Notes: generated from the letters alone by a model not told the origin. Positions 36,221-45,717 are shown, counted from the stretch's first letter. The stretch: 49,371 nucleotides of DNA from Coriobacteriaceae bacterium (GCA_902399975.1 CABOHA010000006.1:18286-67656), one strand, 5' to 3'. Made by a program: numbers and translations.

Positions 36221-37498
36221 ATGTCTACTAAGTACGCAATCGTTGGCGGCAAGCTCATCGACGGTACCGGTGCCGAGCCGGTCGAGAACTCCCTCGTTCT
36301 CGTCGACGACAACGGCAAGATCGAGTATGCCGGTGCTATGCAGGACCTTCCCGAGGGCGTTGAGGTTATCGACGCCGCCGGCAAGACCGTCCTTCCCGGC
36401 CTGATCGACACCCACCTGCACTTCTCGGGCAACCTGACCGACGATGACACCGATTGGGTTATGCAGCCGCTCCTCGAGAAGCAGGCCGTCGCCGTCAAGC
36501 AGGCCTACGACTGCCTCACCCACGGCCTCACCACCGTCTGCGAGATCGGCCGCTTTGGTATCCAGATCCGCGACTGCATCGACAAGGGCGTCTTTAAGGG
36601 TCCGCGCGTTCTGGCCACCGGACTCGGCTTCTGCCGTGTTGCCGGTCACGGTGACTCCCACCACTGCAGCCAGGAGCTCAACAAGGAATCGCATCCCTGG
36701 GGCGACCAGGTCGACGGTCCTTGGGATCTGCGCAAGGCCGTCCGTCGTCGCCTGCGCGAGAACCCCGATGCCATCAAGATCTGGGCTACCGGTGGCGGCA
36801 TCTGGCGCTGGGACTCCGGCCGCGACCAGCACTACTGCTCCGAGGAGATCCAGGCCGTGATCGAAGAGGCCAAGTTGGTCGGCATTCCCGTGTGGAGCCA
36901 CTGCTACAACAACCACGCCGCTGCCTACGATTCCGTTCGCTTTGGCTGCGAGCAGCTGATTCACGGCTTCGATATCGATGAGCGCACCATGGACCTCATG
37001 GCTGAGCAGGGCACCTTCTTCACCCCGACGATCGCCTTCCTGCCCACCTGGTACGCCACCTATCCGCCCGTCTACGTCCCCGAGCTGCACGACAAGTACG
37101 AGGGCACCCTGGTCGAGAAGGAGCTGCAGCGCAACTACGACTGCCTGCGCGAGGCCAAGAAGCGCGGCGTCGTCATGACGATCGGCTCCGACTCCTTCTC
37201 CTTCGTCACCCCGTACGGCACCTGCTCCATCGAGGAGATGTACGAGTTTGTCGACAAGATCGGCTTCACCCCGGTCGAGACCATCACCTGCGCCACCCTC
37301 AACGGTGCCAAGATGTGCCACATCGAGGACGAGACCGGTTCCATCGAGGCCGGCAAGTGCGCCGACCTGCTGGTCGTCAACGGTGACGTCGCCGCCGACA
37401 TCCACGTGCTCAACACCGACAACATGGACGTCATCATGAAGGACGGCTGGATCGTCGAGGCTGGCACCTTTGGCGAGGCCAACAAATACAGCGCCTAA
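36221..37498 (+). CDS. Metal-dependent amidohydrolase (imidazolonepropionase/prolidase-like)
   Basis: 425 residues, amidohydrolase superfamily. The metal ligands are present: H-x-H in DTHLHF near 65, the carboxylated Lys candidate in IKIWATGGG near 185, His in WSHCY and IHGFD, and the catalytic Asp in GSDSF. It is close to the imidazolonepropionase/Xaa-Pro-dipeptidase-like group that cleaves acyl-amino acids or dipeptides. The exact substrate is unknown. A strong Shine-Dalgarno (AAGGAGG) precedes ATG 36221. Confidence 0.9.
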   Translation: MSTKYAIVGGKLIDGTGAEPVENSLVLVDDNGKIEYAGAMQDLPEGVEVIDAAGKTVLPGLIDTHLHFSGNLTDDDTDWVMQPLLEKQAVAVKQAYDCLTHGLTTVCEIGRFGIQIRDCIDKGVFKGPRVLATGLGFCRVAGHGDSHHCSQELNKESHPWGDQVDGPWDLRKAVRRRLRENPDAIKIWATGGGIWRWDSGRDQHYCSEEIQAVIEEAKLVGIPVWSHCYNNHAAAYDSVRFGCEQLIHGFDIDERTMDLMAEQGTFFTPTIAFLPTWYATYPPVYVPELHDKYEGTLVEKELQRNYDCLREAKKRGVVMTIGSDSFSFVTPYGTCSIEEMYEFVDKIGFTPVETITCATLNGAKMCHIEDETGSIEAGKCADLLVVNGDVAADIHVLNTDNMDVIMKDGWIVEAGTFGEANKYSA

Positions 37499-37539
37499 GA
37501 TACCGTTTGTCGATGGCTGGATGTAAAACACAGTTTTTG

Positions 37540-37554
37540 ATTGCATAATGCAAT
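37540..37554. promoter_or_regulatory. ATTGCAT-A-ATGCAAT palindrome
   Basis: A perfect 7-bp inverted repeat with one central base, containing TTGCATAAT. It lies 41 bases after the amidohydrolase and 56 before the histidine kinase. In its half-sites it resembles a shortened actinobacterial ARG box (TTGCAT...ATGCAA). Confidence 0.45.
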
Positions 37555-37584
37555 GGAGAGGGTCGCTTGCGGCCCTCTCCATTG
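37551..37584 (+). terminator. Hairpin after the amidohydrolase
   Basis: CAATGGAGAGGG and CCCTCTCCATTG form a perfect 12-bp stem with a 10-base loop. No T-run follows, so it may only be a 3'-end stabiliser. Confidence 0.5.
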
Positions 37585-37609
37585 CTATGGGTGCGGTAGA
37601 TAAAAGGGG

Positions 37610-39001
37610 ATGACGGTGGACTTAAACAGGCTGATTCTAGGCAAGAGCTACAACTCGACCAAGGTCTTTCGTACGGCCCAGCATGTGGTTCAGGCCATCC
37701 TGCTCGGTGTTGTCGTTCCGGCGCTTATCCTGCTGCTTATCTGGGATTTAACCGATAATCCCAATCCCGTTCCGGGCGTTGTCGTTATTGCCGGCCTGGT
37801 CATGCTGTGCTTCTTTTTCTCGTATGTCTTTGTGGTCCCCGACGACCTCACATCGAGCGCAACCGACCGTACGCTCGCCATCGCATCAAAAATATTCGCC
37901 TACACGTCGCGCGGCCTTACGCCCGAAGCTGCCCTGGGCGCCTCCAAAATCATTCTGTCCGAAACTATCGCCTCGGCCATCTGCTTCACCGACGGCAAGC
38001 AGGTGTTGGCAAGTTGGGGCGAGGATTCGACAAAGTGTCCCGCCGGCACCCCGGTCGTGCTCAAGACCACGCTCAGTGTGATTGAGACGGGCGAGCAGAG
38101 CGTGTTTTCGCGTGACACCTCCAATGAGACGGGTGGCTATTTTCCCCGCCTGCGCGCCGGTATTGTCGCACCGCTTACCGTGCGCGGGCATTGCGTGGGT
38201 ACGCTCGAGCTGTACTATCCCCGCCTGAGCAGCATCGATATGCGCCAGACGGCGTTGGCCTCGGGCTTTGCCGATCTCATTTCCACGCAGCTCGCCAGCT
38301 TTGAGCTCGAGCGCCAGGACGAGCTTACGGCCCGCGTGGAGCTGCGCGCCCTGCAGTCGCAGGTCGACCCGCATTTTCTGTTCAATACCATCAGCACTAT
38401 CGTGTCGCTCGTGCGAACCGAGCCCGACAAGGCGCGATCGCTGCTGATCGACTTTTCCAATTACTATCGTCAGACGCTTTCTGACTCCGATACGCTCACC
38501 ACGCTCGAGCATGAGGTGGAACAGGGCACTCGTTATATCAATCTTATGCAGGCCCGGTATGGCGACGGCCGTCTGCGCGTTTCGGTCGACATCGACTTTG
38601 AGGTGCGCGACAGCATGGTGCCGCCGTTTATCTTACAGCCGCTGCTCGAAAACTGCATCAAGCATGCCCAGCGCGAGACCGAGCCGCTTTCTATTCGTGT
38701 TGGGGCTTTTGAGACCGATGACGGTCTGGAGATCATCGTCGAAGATGACGGCATCGGTATGAGCGAAGAAGTCTGCGCGCACCTGTTTGAGCAGCATCGC
38801 CGAGAGGAGCCCGAGAGCATTACCGCCGACGGCTCCATCAAGCGAGGCTGCGGCCTGGCGCTCTTCAACGTGCTTCAGCGCATCCATTTCTTTTACGGGG
38901 AAGATTCTGGCATGCGCGTGAAGTCCCAGGAGGGCGTGGGGACGCAGGTCATCGTCGAGCTGAACGGCGAGCCGCATGAGCCGGCGCCGTTGACGGCGTA
39001 G
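37610..39001 (+). CDS. LytS-type sensor histidine kinase (first of two)
   Basis: 463 residues. Two membrane helices (about 25-75), a GAF-like sensor domain (about 95-235), then a LytS-family kinase with the phosphoacceptor His in QVDPHFLFNT near 254, N-box LENCIKHA, G1 VEDDGIGM and a G2-type GCGLALFNV. It pairs with the LytTR regulator 38 bases downstream. The nearest signal AAAGGGG abuts ATG 37610, so GTG 37616 (6 bases away) may be the true start. Close paralogue of the kinase at 43528. Confidence 0.9.
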   Translation: MTVDLNRLILGKSYNSTKVFRTAQHVVQAILLGVVVPALILLLIWDLTDNPNPVPGVVVIAGLVMLCFFFSYVFVVPDDLTSSATDRTLAIASKIFAYTSRGLTPEAALGASKIILSETIASAICFTDGKQVLASWGEDSTKCPAGTPVVLKTTLSVIETGEQSVFSRDTSNETGGYFPRLRAGIVAPLTVRGHCVGTLELYYPRLSSIDMRQTALASGFADLISTQLASFELERQDELTARVELRALQSQVDPHFLFNTISTIVSLVRTEPDKARSLLIDFSNYYRQTLSDSDTLTTLEHEVEQGTRYINLMQARYGDGRLRVSVDIDFEVRDSMVPPFILQPLLENCIKHAQRETEPLSIRVGAFETDDGLEIIVEDDGIGMSEEVCAHLFEQHRREEPESITADGSIKRGCGLALFNVLQRIHFFYGEDSGMRVKSQEGVGTQVIVELNGEPHEPAPLTA

Positions 39002-39039
39002 CACGCGGTTGGATTGAGAGAAAAAGAGGGGAAGCGCAT

Positions 39040-39774
39040 ATGTCCGAAGGCTGGAACATCTTGGTGGTTGATGACGAGCCTCCTATTAGGGCTGAGCTAC
39101 GTTATCTGCTGGAAAAGGATGCACGTGTGGGACAGATTGCCGAGGCGGGCAATGTCACCGAGGCCGTGGAGTCGATTCTGTCGAACAAGCCCGACGTGCT
39201 GTTTTTGGATATCACGATGCCCGGCCGCTCGGGAATTGAGCTAGCCGAGACCCTGCAAAACCTAAAGACGCCGCCGGTGGTGGTGTTTGTGACGGCGTTT
39301 GCAGAGTTCGCGGCCGACGCGTATAACCTCGATGCTGTCGACTATGTCGTCAAGCCGGTCGAGGACGCGCGCCTGTCGAAGGCGCTCGACAAGATCGAAA
39401 CCGCCCTGGGTGTTCGCCGCGCTGTCCATACCCCGCGTCAGCCCCTTCGCCTGACGGTGGACCGCGGGGGTAAAAAGGTGTTCATCCCCGTGGCGGATGT
39501 CTGCTACTTTGAGGCGCGTGCCGATTTTTGCAACGCCGTCTGCGCCGAGGGAACATACCTGATCAATGAGTCGATTTCCTCGCTCGAGCGGCGCCTGGCC
39601 TCCGAGGGCTTTATCCGTGTCCACCGCAGTTATCTGGTCAATTTGGAAGACGTGCACAATGTCGAGATCGGCTCCACGGGCCTGATGGAGCTCAGGCTCG
39701 ATCGCGTGACCTCGACGGTGCCCGTGTCCCGCCGTCGCGCCGCCGAGGTTAAGACGCACCTGGGGCTTGCGTAA
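39040..39774 (+). CDS. LytTR-family response regulator (first of two)
   Basis: 244 residues. A CheY-type receiver (about 1-120, with the DDE acidic patch, phospho-Asp in FLDITMPG, and Lys in VVKPVED) is followed by a LytTR DNA-binding domain (about 140-240, FIRVHRSYLVNL). Partner of the upstream kinase. GAGGGGA lies about 7 bases before ATG. The LytTR class binds imperfect direct repeats, but the target here is unknown. Confidence 0.93.
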   Translation: MSEGWNILVVDDEPPIRAELRYLLEKDARVGQIAEAGNVTEAVESILSNKPDVLFLDITMPGRSGIELAETLQNLKTPPVVVFVTAFAEFAADAYNLDAVDYVVKPVEDARLSKALDKIETALGVRRAVHTPRQPLRLTVDRGGKKVFIPVADVCYFEARADFCNAVCAEGTYLINESISSLERRLASEGFIRVHRSYLVNLEDVHNVEIGSTGLMELRLDRVTSTVPVSRRRAAEVKTHLGLA

Positions 39775-39866
39775 GCGGTCCGCACGCCACCGTTTACCGC
39801 CGCAGGTTTGGCACGGGCGCGCGGTGGGCATAATGGGTGGCATCGAATGAAATCGAAAGGATCATT

Positions 39867-40811
39867 ATGCCCGCGCTTATCACCCATCATCTGTTTGGCG
39901 AGGAAAGCATCGACCGTCTTCCGCAGTGCGTCATCACGTCCGATGAAGAGCGCATTGCCTTTATCTTGGGCAACCAAGGCCCCGACCCGTTTTTCTTTCA
40001 CATTCTGACACCGCGTGTTTCCGACTGCACGCTGCTGGCGCAGGTCATGCATCGGTCGCGCATGTCTCGCCAGTTCGCGTGCCTGCGCGACGGCGTGTCG
40101 CATCTGCTGCCGCGCGATGCCAGCTTGGGTCGTGCCTTTGCGCTGGGCCTGCTGTCTCATTACGTGCTCGACCGCAACGCTCACCCCTTTGTCTATGAGC
40201 AGCAGTTTGGCATCGTGGAGTCCGATTCAGAGCTTGAGGATTCGAGCAGTCAGGTCCATGCCGTGATCGAGAGCGACCTGGATGTACTGATGCTGCAGCT
40301 TAAACGCGATGGCGCTACGGTCGACGATTACCCGCCGGCGGGCGAGATCGTCACCACCGATCGCATCAATCGCGTGGCCGGCGTGCTGATGAGCTATGTT
40401 GCCGGACGCGTGTACGGCATTGACATTCCGGCGGGGGAGTACGGTGCTGCCGTTGCCAATATGCAGCGACTTTACCGCGCGATTGAGCCGGCCGGCTCCG
40501 CAAAGACGCGCGCGATCTCGCTGGTTGAGGGCTTGGTGCACGACTACTCGCTGCTCGACGGCCTTGCGCACCGCGTGACGACCGAGCTGACCGAGCGTAC
40601 CGGCAACCTGGGCCACTTGGCATGGAAGAACCCCTTTACCGATGAAGTCTCGACCGAGAGCTTCCCCGAGGTCTTTGACCGCGCGCTGCTCGATTACGAG
40701 TGCACGGTTGCCCGCTTTATCGAGACCGGCGATATGGAAGCCGTGACCAACCATGTCAATTACAGCGGTCGCGTGCTCAATGCCGATGAGGAGTTCGACC
40801 GCGAGGAATAG
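39867..40811 (+). CDS. Zinc-dependent phospholipase C-like protein
   Basis: 314 residues. The N-terminal THHLFGEE, NQGPDPFFF and HYVLDRNAHPF motifs are those of the zinc-dependent PLC-like family, with His and Asp metal ligands. No signal peptide is visible, so it is likely cytosolic. The start ATG 39867 follows GAAAGG; a TTGGCA/CATAAT pair with only 15 bases between might be its promoter. The substrate is unknown. Confidence 0.85.
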   Translation: MPALITHHLFGEESIDRLPQCVITSDEERIAFILGNQGPDPFFFHILTPRVSDCTLLAQVMHRSRMSRQFACLRDGVSHLLPRDASLGRAFALGLLSHYVLDRNAHPFVYEQQFGIVESDSELEDSSSQVHAVIESDLDVLMLQLKRDGATVDDYPPAGEIVTTDRINRVAGVLMSYVAGRVYGIDIPAGEYGAAVANMQRLYRAIEPAGSAKTRAISLVEGLVHDYSLLDGLAHRVTTELTERTGNLGHLAWKNPFTDEVSTESFPEVFDRALLDYECTVARFIETGDMEAVTNHVNYSGRVLNADEEFDREE

Positions 40812-40912
40812 GGCTCATGCGTGCCCCTTTGCCGAATCCTTACCGGTGCTTCTGGACAATTGGGGTACGATGAACTAACTGCATATCGGGCGAATACGAA
40901 GGGTCCCTGTCC

Positions 40913-42172
40913 ATGAAATACACCAAGCTCGAGCGTAACTGGGTCATGTACGATGTGGGAAACTCGGCCCTCGTGCTGCTCAATACCTCGGTGGTGCCCA
41001 TCTACTTTAACGCCATCAATACCGGTGCTTCCTCGGCAGACCTGGTGGTCGCTTGGGGCAACGCGCAGACGATTGCCTCGCTGGTCATTGCCATGCTCAT
41101 GCCCATTCTGGGCGCGCTTGCCGATTACGCCGGCAACAAGATCAAGTTCTTCTTGGGCTTCTTCCTCACGGGCCTGGTTCTTTGCCTGGCGCAGGCTATC
41201 CCAATGTCCGCCATGGCATTTTTGACCGTGTACGTGCTGTGCACCATCGGCCTTAACTCTTCTATGACGTTCTACGACGCCATGCTGCCCGACATTACCA
41301 CCGACGAGCGCATGGACGCCGTGTCCAGCTCGGGCTATGCCTGGGGCTACATCGGTTCCACCGTGCCGTTCATCATCTGCCTGGCGCTTATCATGGGTGG
41401 TTCCGCTCTTGGTATCCCCACCATGCTGGCAACGCGTCTGTCGTTTGTCATCACCGGCGCCTGGTGGCTCATCTTTACCCTGCCGCTCATTCGCACCTAT
41501 AAGCAGAAGTACGGTCGCGAGCGTGGTCCCGAGGACACCATCGGCCACATCGTGGGCGGCGTGTTCTCCGAGGTCGGACACACCATGCGCGAGATCGCCC
41601 ACAACAAGACCGTGCTGGTCTACATGATCGCGTTCTTCTTCTACATCGACGGCGTGCACACGGTCATTTCCATGGCAACCAGCTATGGATCGGCTTTGGG
41701 CATCGACTCGACCCAACTGGTGCTGGCTCTGCTCGTTACGCAGTTTGTGGCCTTCCCGTCCGCCATCATCTACGGCAAGCTTGCCGGTCGCGTGGGCACG
41801 CTCAATATGATCTTGGTGGCCGTCGCCGCCTATATGGGCATCGTGCTCTTTGCCGCGTTCTTCCTCAAGACCGCCTTTGAGTTTTGGGTGCTTGCCATTT
41901 TGGTCGGCCTGTTCCAAGGCGGCGTGCAGGCGCTGAGCCGCAGCTACTTTGGCCGCATTATTCCCAAGGAAAAGTCCAACGAGTACTACGGCTTCTTTGA
42001 TATCTTTGGCCGCTATGCAAGCGTTATGGGCACCTTCCTGGTGTCGGTCGTCACCTCGCTGACCGGCAACCCGTCGCTGGGCGTCCTGTCTATCGGCGTG
42101 CTGCTGGTGGTGGGCTTTGTGCTGCTGGTCCGTCTGTCCCGCATGTCTCAGACGGCAGAGCAGGCCGCATAG
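40913..42172 (+). CDS. MFS transporter, UMF1/Atg22-like
   Basis: 419 residues with about 12 membrane helices. The YDVGNSALVLLNTSVVP opening corresponds to the YDWANSAF signature of UMF1/Atg22-type transporters. Such proteins are often peptide or amino acid effluxers; the substrate is unknown. GAAGGG lies 9 bases before the start. Confidence 0.85.
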   Translation: MKYTKLERNWVMYDVGNSALVLLNTSVVPIYFNAINTGASSADLVVAWGNAQTIASLVIAMLMPILGALADYAGNKIKFFLGFFLTGLVLCLAQAIPMSAMAFLTVYVLCTIGLNSSMTFYDAMLPDITTDERMDAVSSSGYAWGYIGSTVPFIICLALIMGGSALGIPTMLATRLSFVITGAWWLIFTLPLIRTYKQKYGRERGPEDTIGHIVGGVFSEVGHTMREIAHNKTVLVYMIAFFFYIDGVHTVISMATSYGSALGIDSTQLVLALLVTQFVAFPSAIIYGKLAGRVGTLNMILVAVAAYMGIVLFAAFFLKTAFEFWVLAILVGLFQGGVQALSRSYFGRIIPKEKSNEYYGFFDIFGRYASVMGTFLVSVVTSLTGNPSLGVLSIGVLLVVGFVLLVRLSRMSQTAEQAA

Positions 42173-42286
42173 GAACTTGCCGGTAATTGCGTCCGCCGCG
42201 ATACTCTTTTGGGGTTATCCGCAATAAACATTCTGACTTTCGAACAATGATTAGCCCAAGTGGGTATGATGGAGTCAGCTAGGTCG

Positions 42287-42322
42287 CGGGGCGTCGCCTG
42301 TGTTTGGCGGCGTCCCGTTTTT
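42287..42322 (+). terminator. Terminator-like leader hairpin before the glycosyltransferase
   Basis: A 12-bp stem (42287-42298 with 42306-42317, two G-T pairs) is followed by TTTTTG and, within 8 bases, the Shine-Dalgarno GGGAGGG. A TATGAT box (42265-42270) lies before it. It may terminate the MFS transcript or attenuate the glycosyltransferase operon. Confidence 0.65.
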
Positions 42323-42343
42323 GTGTTGCAGGGAGGGTAAGGC

Positions 42344-43531
42344 ATGAACGCCACGGTCGTGATTCCAACGTATTGGGCGGGCGATGACGCTTGCGCAAAC
42401 GCCCCTGGCACCTATGACCATTCGACGCGTCTCAACGCCGACAATCCCGAACTCGACCGCTGCCTGGCCTCGCTTGAGCAGGTACGTGACATCCCGCGCA
42501 TCATCCTTTTGGTGGTCTGTCCCGTTTCTGCCACAGCCGATGTGTCGCTGCGCGTGCACGAGATTGTCGACGCGCATCCCACGCTCAAGGTCACCGTTGT
42601 TACCAACACCCAGGCCTCGCGCATCGCAGACCGGGTTGCTCAGATCGCGCCCAAGGGTTCGGGCGAGTGCGTGAGCCTGCGAGGTTACGGTGCCATCCGC
42701 AACATGGGGCTAGCCTGTGCCGCTGTGCTGGGGCATGACGCGGTTATCTTTTTGGATGACGATGAGACTGTCATCGACGCCGACTTTATGAAGCGCGCGA
42801 CCTATGCGTTGGGGCAGCAGACGCGTCAGGGCTTGCCGATCTTGGTCAAGAGCGGCTATTTCTACGATCGCGACGGCTCGCCGCTGGCTCCCACGGACAA
42901 GGCGGGCATCTGCCATCGTTGGTGGACCAAGCGCATCGAGTTCAACCGTTGGATGAAAAAGGCGCTCTCGGGCACCCGCATCTCGCGCTCCAACTACGTG
43001 TGCGGCGGCCTGATGGCCCTGCACGCCCGCGCCTTTACGCGTGTGGCCTTTGACCCGTTTATCACCCGCGGCGAGGACTTGGATTACCTCTTTAACATGC
43101 GCATGTTTGGCTACGACGTGTGGTTCGATAACGAGTGGACCGTGCGCCATCTGCCTCCGGAGTCCGAAAAGCGCTCACCGCGCTTTATGCAGGATGTATA
43201 CCGTTGGTACTACGAACGGGCCAAGTTGACGTTCGCCGCGCATCAAAAGGAGCTCATCCCCGTTACGGCGGCATCGCTCATGCCCTACCCGGGCCCGTGG
43301 ATTTCGCGCGAGCTCGACGACCGCGTGCGCAAGACCGCTATGGTCCGCAGCGTGTTTACCCGCGAGCATGAGGGCTACCTGCGCATTTGGCGCCATGGTA
43401 TCGGCGAGGCAAAGGCCTATGCGCGCCAAAACGCTGCAAGCTACCTGCGTTTCCAGAGCTTTTGGCCCAAGATCATGGACGGGCTTTGGCGTGACGCACA
43501 ACTGATCAGTATCCTGGAGGGGGCCGAATGA
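42344..43531 (+). CDS. Family 2-like glycosyltransferase
   Basis: 395 residues, GT-A fold: ATVVIPTYW at the start, DDDETVIDADF as the metal-binding DxD, and RGEDLDYL near residue 245. The C-terminal part resembles other GT2 enzymes making cell-surface glycans. No membrane helix is seen. It overlaps the following LytS-type kinase (ATGA at 43528-43531), unusual for a sensory operon. Acceptor and donor are unknown. Confidence 0.82.
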   Translation: MNATVVIPTYWAGDDACANAPGTYDHSTRLNADNPELDRCLASLEQVRDIPRIILLVVCPVSATADVSLRVHEIVDAHPTLKVTVVTNTQASRIADRVAQIAPKGSGECVSLRGYGAIRNMGLACAAVLGHDAVIFLDDDETVIDADFMKRATYALGQQTRQGLPILVKSGYFYDRDGSPLAPTDKAGICHRWWTKRIEFNRWMKKALSGTRISRSNYVCGGLMALHARAFTRVAFDPFITRGEDLDYLFNMRMFGYDVWFDNEWTVRHLPPESEKRSPRFMQDVYRWYYERAKLTFAAHQKELIPVTAASLMPYPGPWISRELDDRVRKTAMVRSVFTREHEGYLRIWRHGIGEAKAYARQNAASYLRFQSFWPKIMDGLWRDAQLISILEGAE

Positions 43532-44871
43532 TCGACCGCCGCGCCCAGCGCGATAGTTCAATATCAATCTTTCGCATCATTGCCGTTGCATGCGCCATTT
43601 GCGTGCTGGTGTACTTTATTTTTGCCTTGGTGACCGGTATCGAGCCGATCGCCACGGTGATTGCCTGCGCGCTGCTGTGCATCTTTCTGTGCATCTTTAT
43701 CTTTTTGACGCTCAATCCCGATTCGGTGCGCTCCCAGTACACCGAGGAGACGCTCTCGGTGGCCTCGGCCATGCTCGAGGACATTAAGGGCGGTCTGACG
43801 CAGGAGTCGGCGCGTTTGGTGTGCCGGCGCATTTTGCCCGAGACGCGCGCCATGACGGTGGCCATCACCGACGAGGACAACGTGCTTGCCTGCGCGGGCG
43901 AGTTTGAGGAAAAACTGCTGCCCGATACTCCCATCCACACGCTTGCCACACGCTACGTTATCGAACATGGCATCGTGCAGTCGTTCAACCGTATGGTGGA
44001 TGTCGTGGGCTCGGACGGCTCGCACAACCAAGTTCCCGCCGGCATTATCGCCCCCATCAAGGTGGGCGATCGTACCGTCGGCACGCTCAAGTTCTACTAC
44101 AAGACCCCGCGCGCCGTCGACCGTACCCAGTATGCGCTTGCCTCGGGCTTTGCCGAGATCTTGTCCACGCAGCTCGCCATCCACGAGCTCGAGGTGCAAA
44201 AGGAACTCACGGCGCGCGCCGAGGTGCGTGCGCTGCAGGCGCAGATTAACCCGCACTTCCTGTTCAACACGCTGAACACCATTGCATCGTTTACGCGCAC
44301 CGACCCGCTGCGGGCCCGCGAACTGCTTCGTGAGTTCTCATCGTTCTATCGTGCTACACTCGACAACTCGGGATCGCTTATTCCGGTCTCGCGCGAGGTC
44401 GCACAGACCAAGCGCTACCTTACCTTTGAGAAGGCCCGCTTTGGCGAGGACCGCGTGCTTGCGACGTTCGATGTGTCCGAGGACGTGGAAGATACGCTGG
44501 TGCCGGCGTTCGTGATCCAGCCGATTGTCGAGAACGCCGTGCGTCATGGTATGGGCGATGACGACGCCCTGAGGATCGACGTGACCGTTCACCAAGACGG
44601 CGAGGATGCAATCTTGATTGCCGTGGCCGATAATGGCGTGGGCATGGATGAGGGTACCGCCGCCAGACTGTTTGACGAGCGCTCTGCCCGTCCCGACGCC
44701 AGCTCTCCCCAGGGTGGCGGCGCCGGTGTGGCCATGCACAATATTTCGGAGCGCATCCATCGCTTTTTTGGGCCGCACTCCTATACGCGTGTCGAATCGG
44801 CGCCGGGCAAGGGCACCAAAGTGCTTCTTCATCTTGATTTGTCAGAGAGCATCTTTGACATTCAAGAGTAA
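43528..44871 (+). CDS. LytS-type sensor histidine kinase (second of two)
   Basis: 447 residues: two membrane helices (about 12-68), a GAF-like domain (about 80-220) and a LytS kinase with His in QINPHFLFNT, N-box VENAVRHGM, G1 ADNGVGM and GGGAGVAMHNI. It is a paralogue of the 37610 kinase with the same layout and even the same TKRYLTF/GTRYINL-type segments. Its start overlaps the glycosyltransferase stop; the regulator follows 72 bases after its stop. GGAGGGGG precedes the ATG. Confidence 0.9.
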   Translation: MIDRRAQRDSSISIFRIIAVACAICVLVYFIFALVTGIEPIATVIACALLCIFLCIFIFLTLNPDSVRSQYTEETLSVASAMLEDIKGGLTQESARLVCRRILPETRAMTVAITDEDNVLACAGEFEEKLLPDTPIHTLATRYVIEHGIVQSFNRMVDVVGSDGSHNQVPAGIIAPIKVGDRTVGTLKFYYKTPRAVDRTQYALASGFAEILSTQLAIHELEVQKELTARAEVRALQAQINPHFLFNTLNTIASFTRTDPLRARELLREFSSFYRATLDNSGSLIPVSREVAQTKRYLTFEKARFGEDRVLATFDVSEDVEDTLVPAFVIQPIVENAVRHGMGDDDALRIDVTVHQDGEDAILIAVADNGVGMDEGTAARLFDERSARPDASSPQGGGAGVAMHNISERIHRFFGPHSYTRVESAPGKGTKVLLHLDLSESIFDIQE

Positions 44872-44943
44872 AATAAAAGGCTACGGGCTCAACGTCATGC
44901 GACGGATGCCTGGCGTAGTTAGTTGACGAAAGGTTTTATCCCT

Positions 44944-45660
44944 ATGCTGCGTGCGATGATTGTGGATGATGAGGCGCCGGCTCGCTCGGAGCTTCGCTTC
45001 TTGCTCGAGCAAACGGGCAAGATCGGCACGATCACGGAGGCGTCGAGCGTCCGCTCCGCCATCGAGATGCTTATGGAAAGTCGCGTGGATGTCGTGTTTC
45101 TCGATATCTCGATGCCTGGTGCCTCGGGTCTGCAACTTGCCGAGGCGCTGCATAAGCTCAAAAATCCGCCGGCGATCGTGTTTGTGACTGCGTATAGCGA
45201 CCATGCGGTCGAGGCATTCGACGTCGATGCCGTCGATTATCTGATGAAGCCTGTCGAGGAAGCTCGCTTGGATCGCGCGATCGAGAAGGTCATGCAACGC
45301 GCCAAGCCGGTTACGGACAGCAAAGTGACCATCGAGCGTATCCCGGTGGAAAAGGGCGGCCGCAAGGTGCTCATTCCCGTGGATGACATCCGCTTTATCA
45401 TGGCAAAGGACGATTACTCCTGCATCTATACCGTCGATGATCGCTTTTTGTCGACGACCTCGCTGGCGCAGTTTGAGGCCAAGCTCTGCGACTTTGGCTT
45501 CTTCCGTGTTCACCGCCGCTATATCGTCAACTTGGCGTGCGTTACGGACGTCGAGACGGTGCCCTCGGGCGCCATCCAGCTGGGCATTACGGGCGTCGAC
45601 GAACGCGTGCCGGTTTCGCGCCGCCGCGTCGTGCCGCTCAAGAAGGCCTTGAGTCTCTAG
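44944..45660 (+). CDS. LytTR-family response regulator (second of two)
   Basis: 238 residues. Receiver domain with VDDEAPARSELRFLLEQ, phospho-Asp in FLDISMPG and KPVEE, then a LytTR domain (FFRVHRRYIVNL). ATG 44944 is chosen: GAAAGG lies 10 bases upstream, and the earlier TTG reading has no signal. Similarity to the 39040 regulator is clear along the whole length. It probably answers the kinase at 43528. Confidence 0.93.
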   Translation: MLRAMIVDDEAPARSELRFLLEQTGKIGTITEASSVRSAIEMLMESRVDVVFLDISMPGASGLQLAEALHKLKNPPAIVFVTAYSDHAVEAFDVDAVDYLMKPVEEARLDRAIEKVMQRAKPVTDSKVTIERIPVEKGGRKVLIPVDDIRFIMAKDDYSCIYTVDDRFLSTTSLAQFEAKLCDFGFFRVHRRYIVNLACVTDVETVPSGAIQLGITGVDERVPVSRRRVVPLKKALSL

Positions 45661-45666
45661 CGCACT

Positions 45667-45717
45667 GGCCCCGCAGCCCTGTAGACCCATCGTCTGCGGA
45701 GCCGTGGGGCCTTTTTT
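45667..45717 (+). terminator. Terminator after the second LytTR gene
   Basis: GGCCCC (45667-45672) and GGGGCC (45706-45711) with an inner GCAG/CTGC stem are followed by TTTTTT. Confidence 0.85.
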
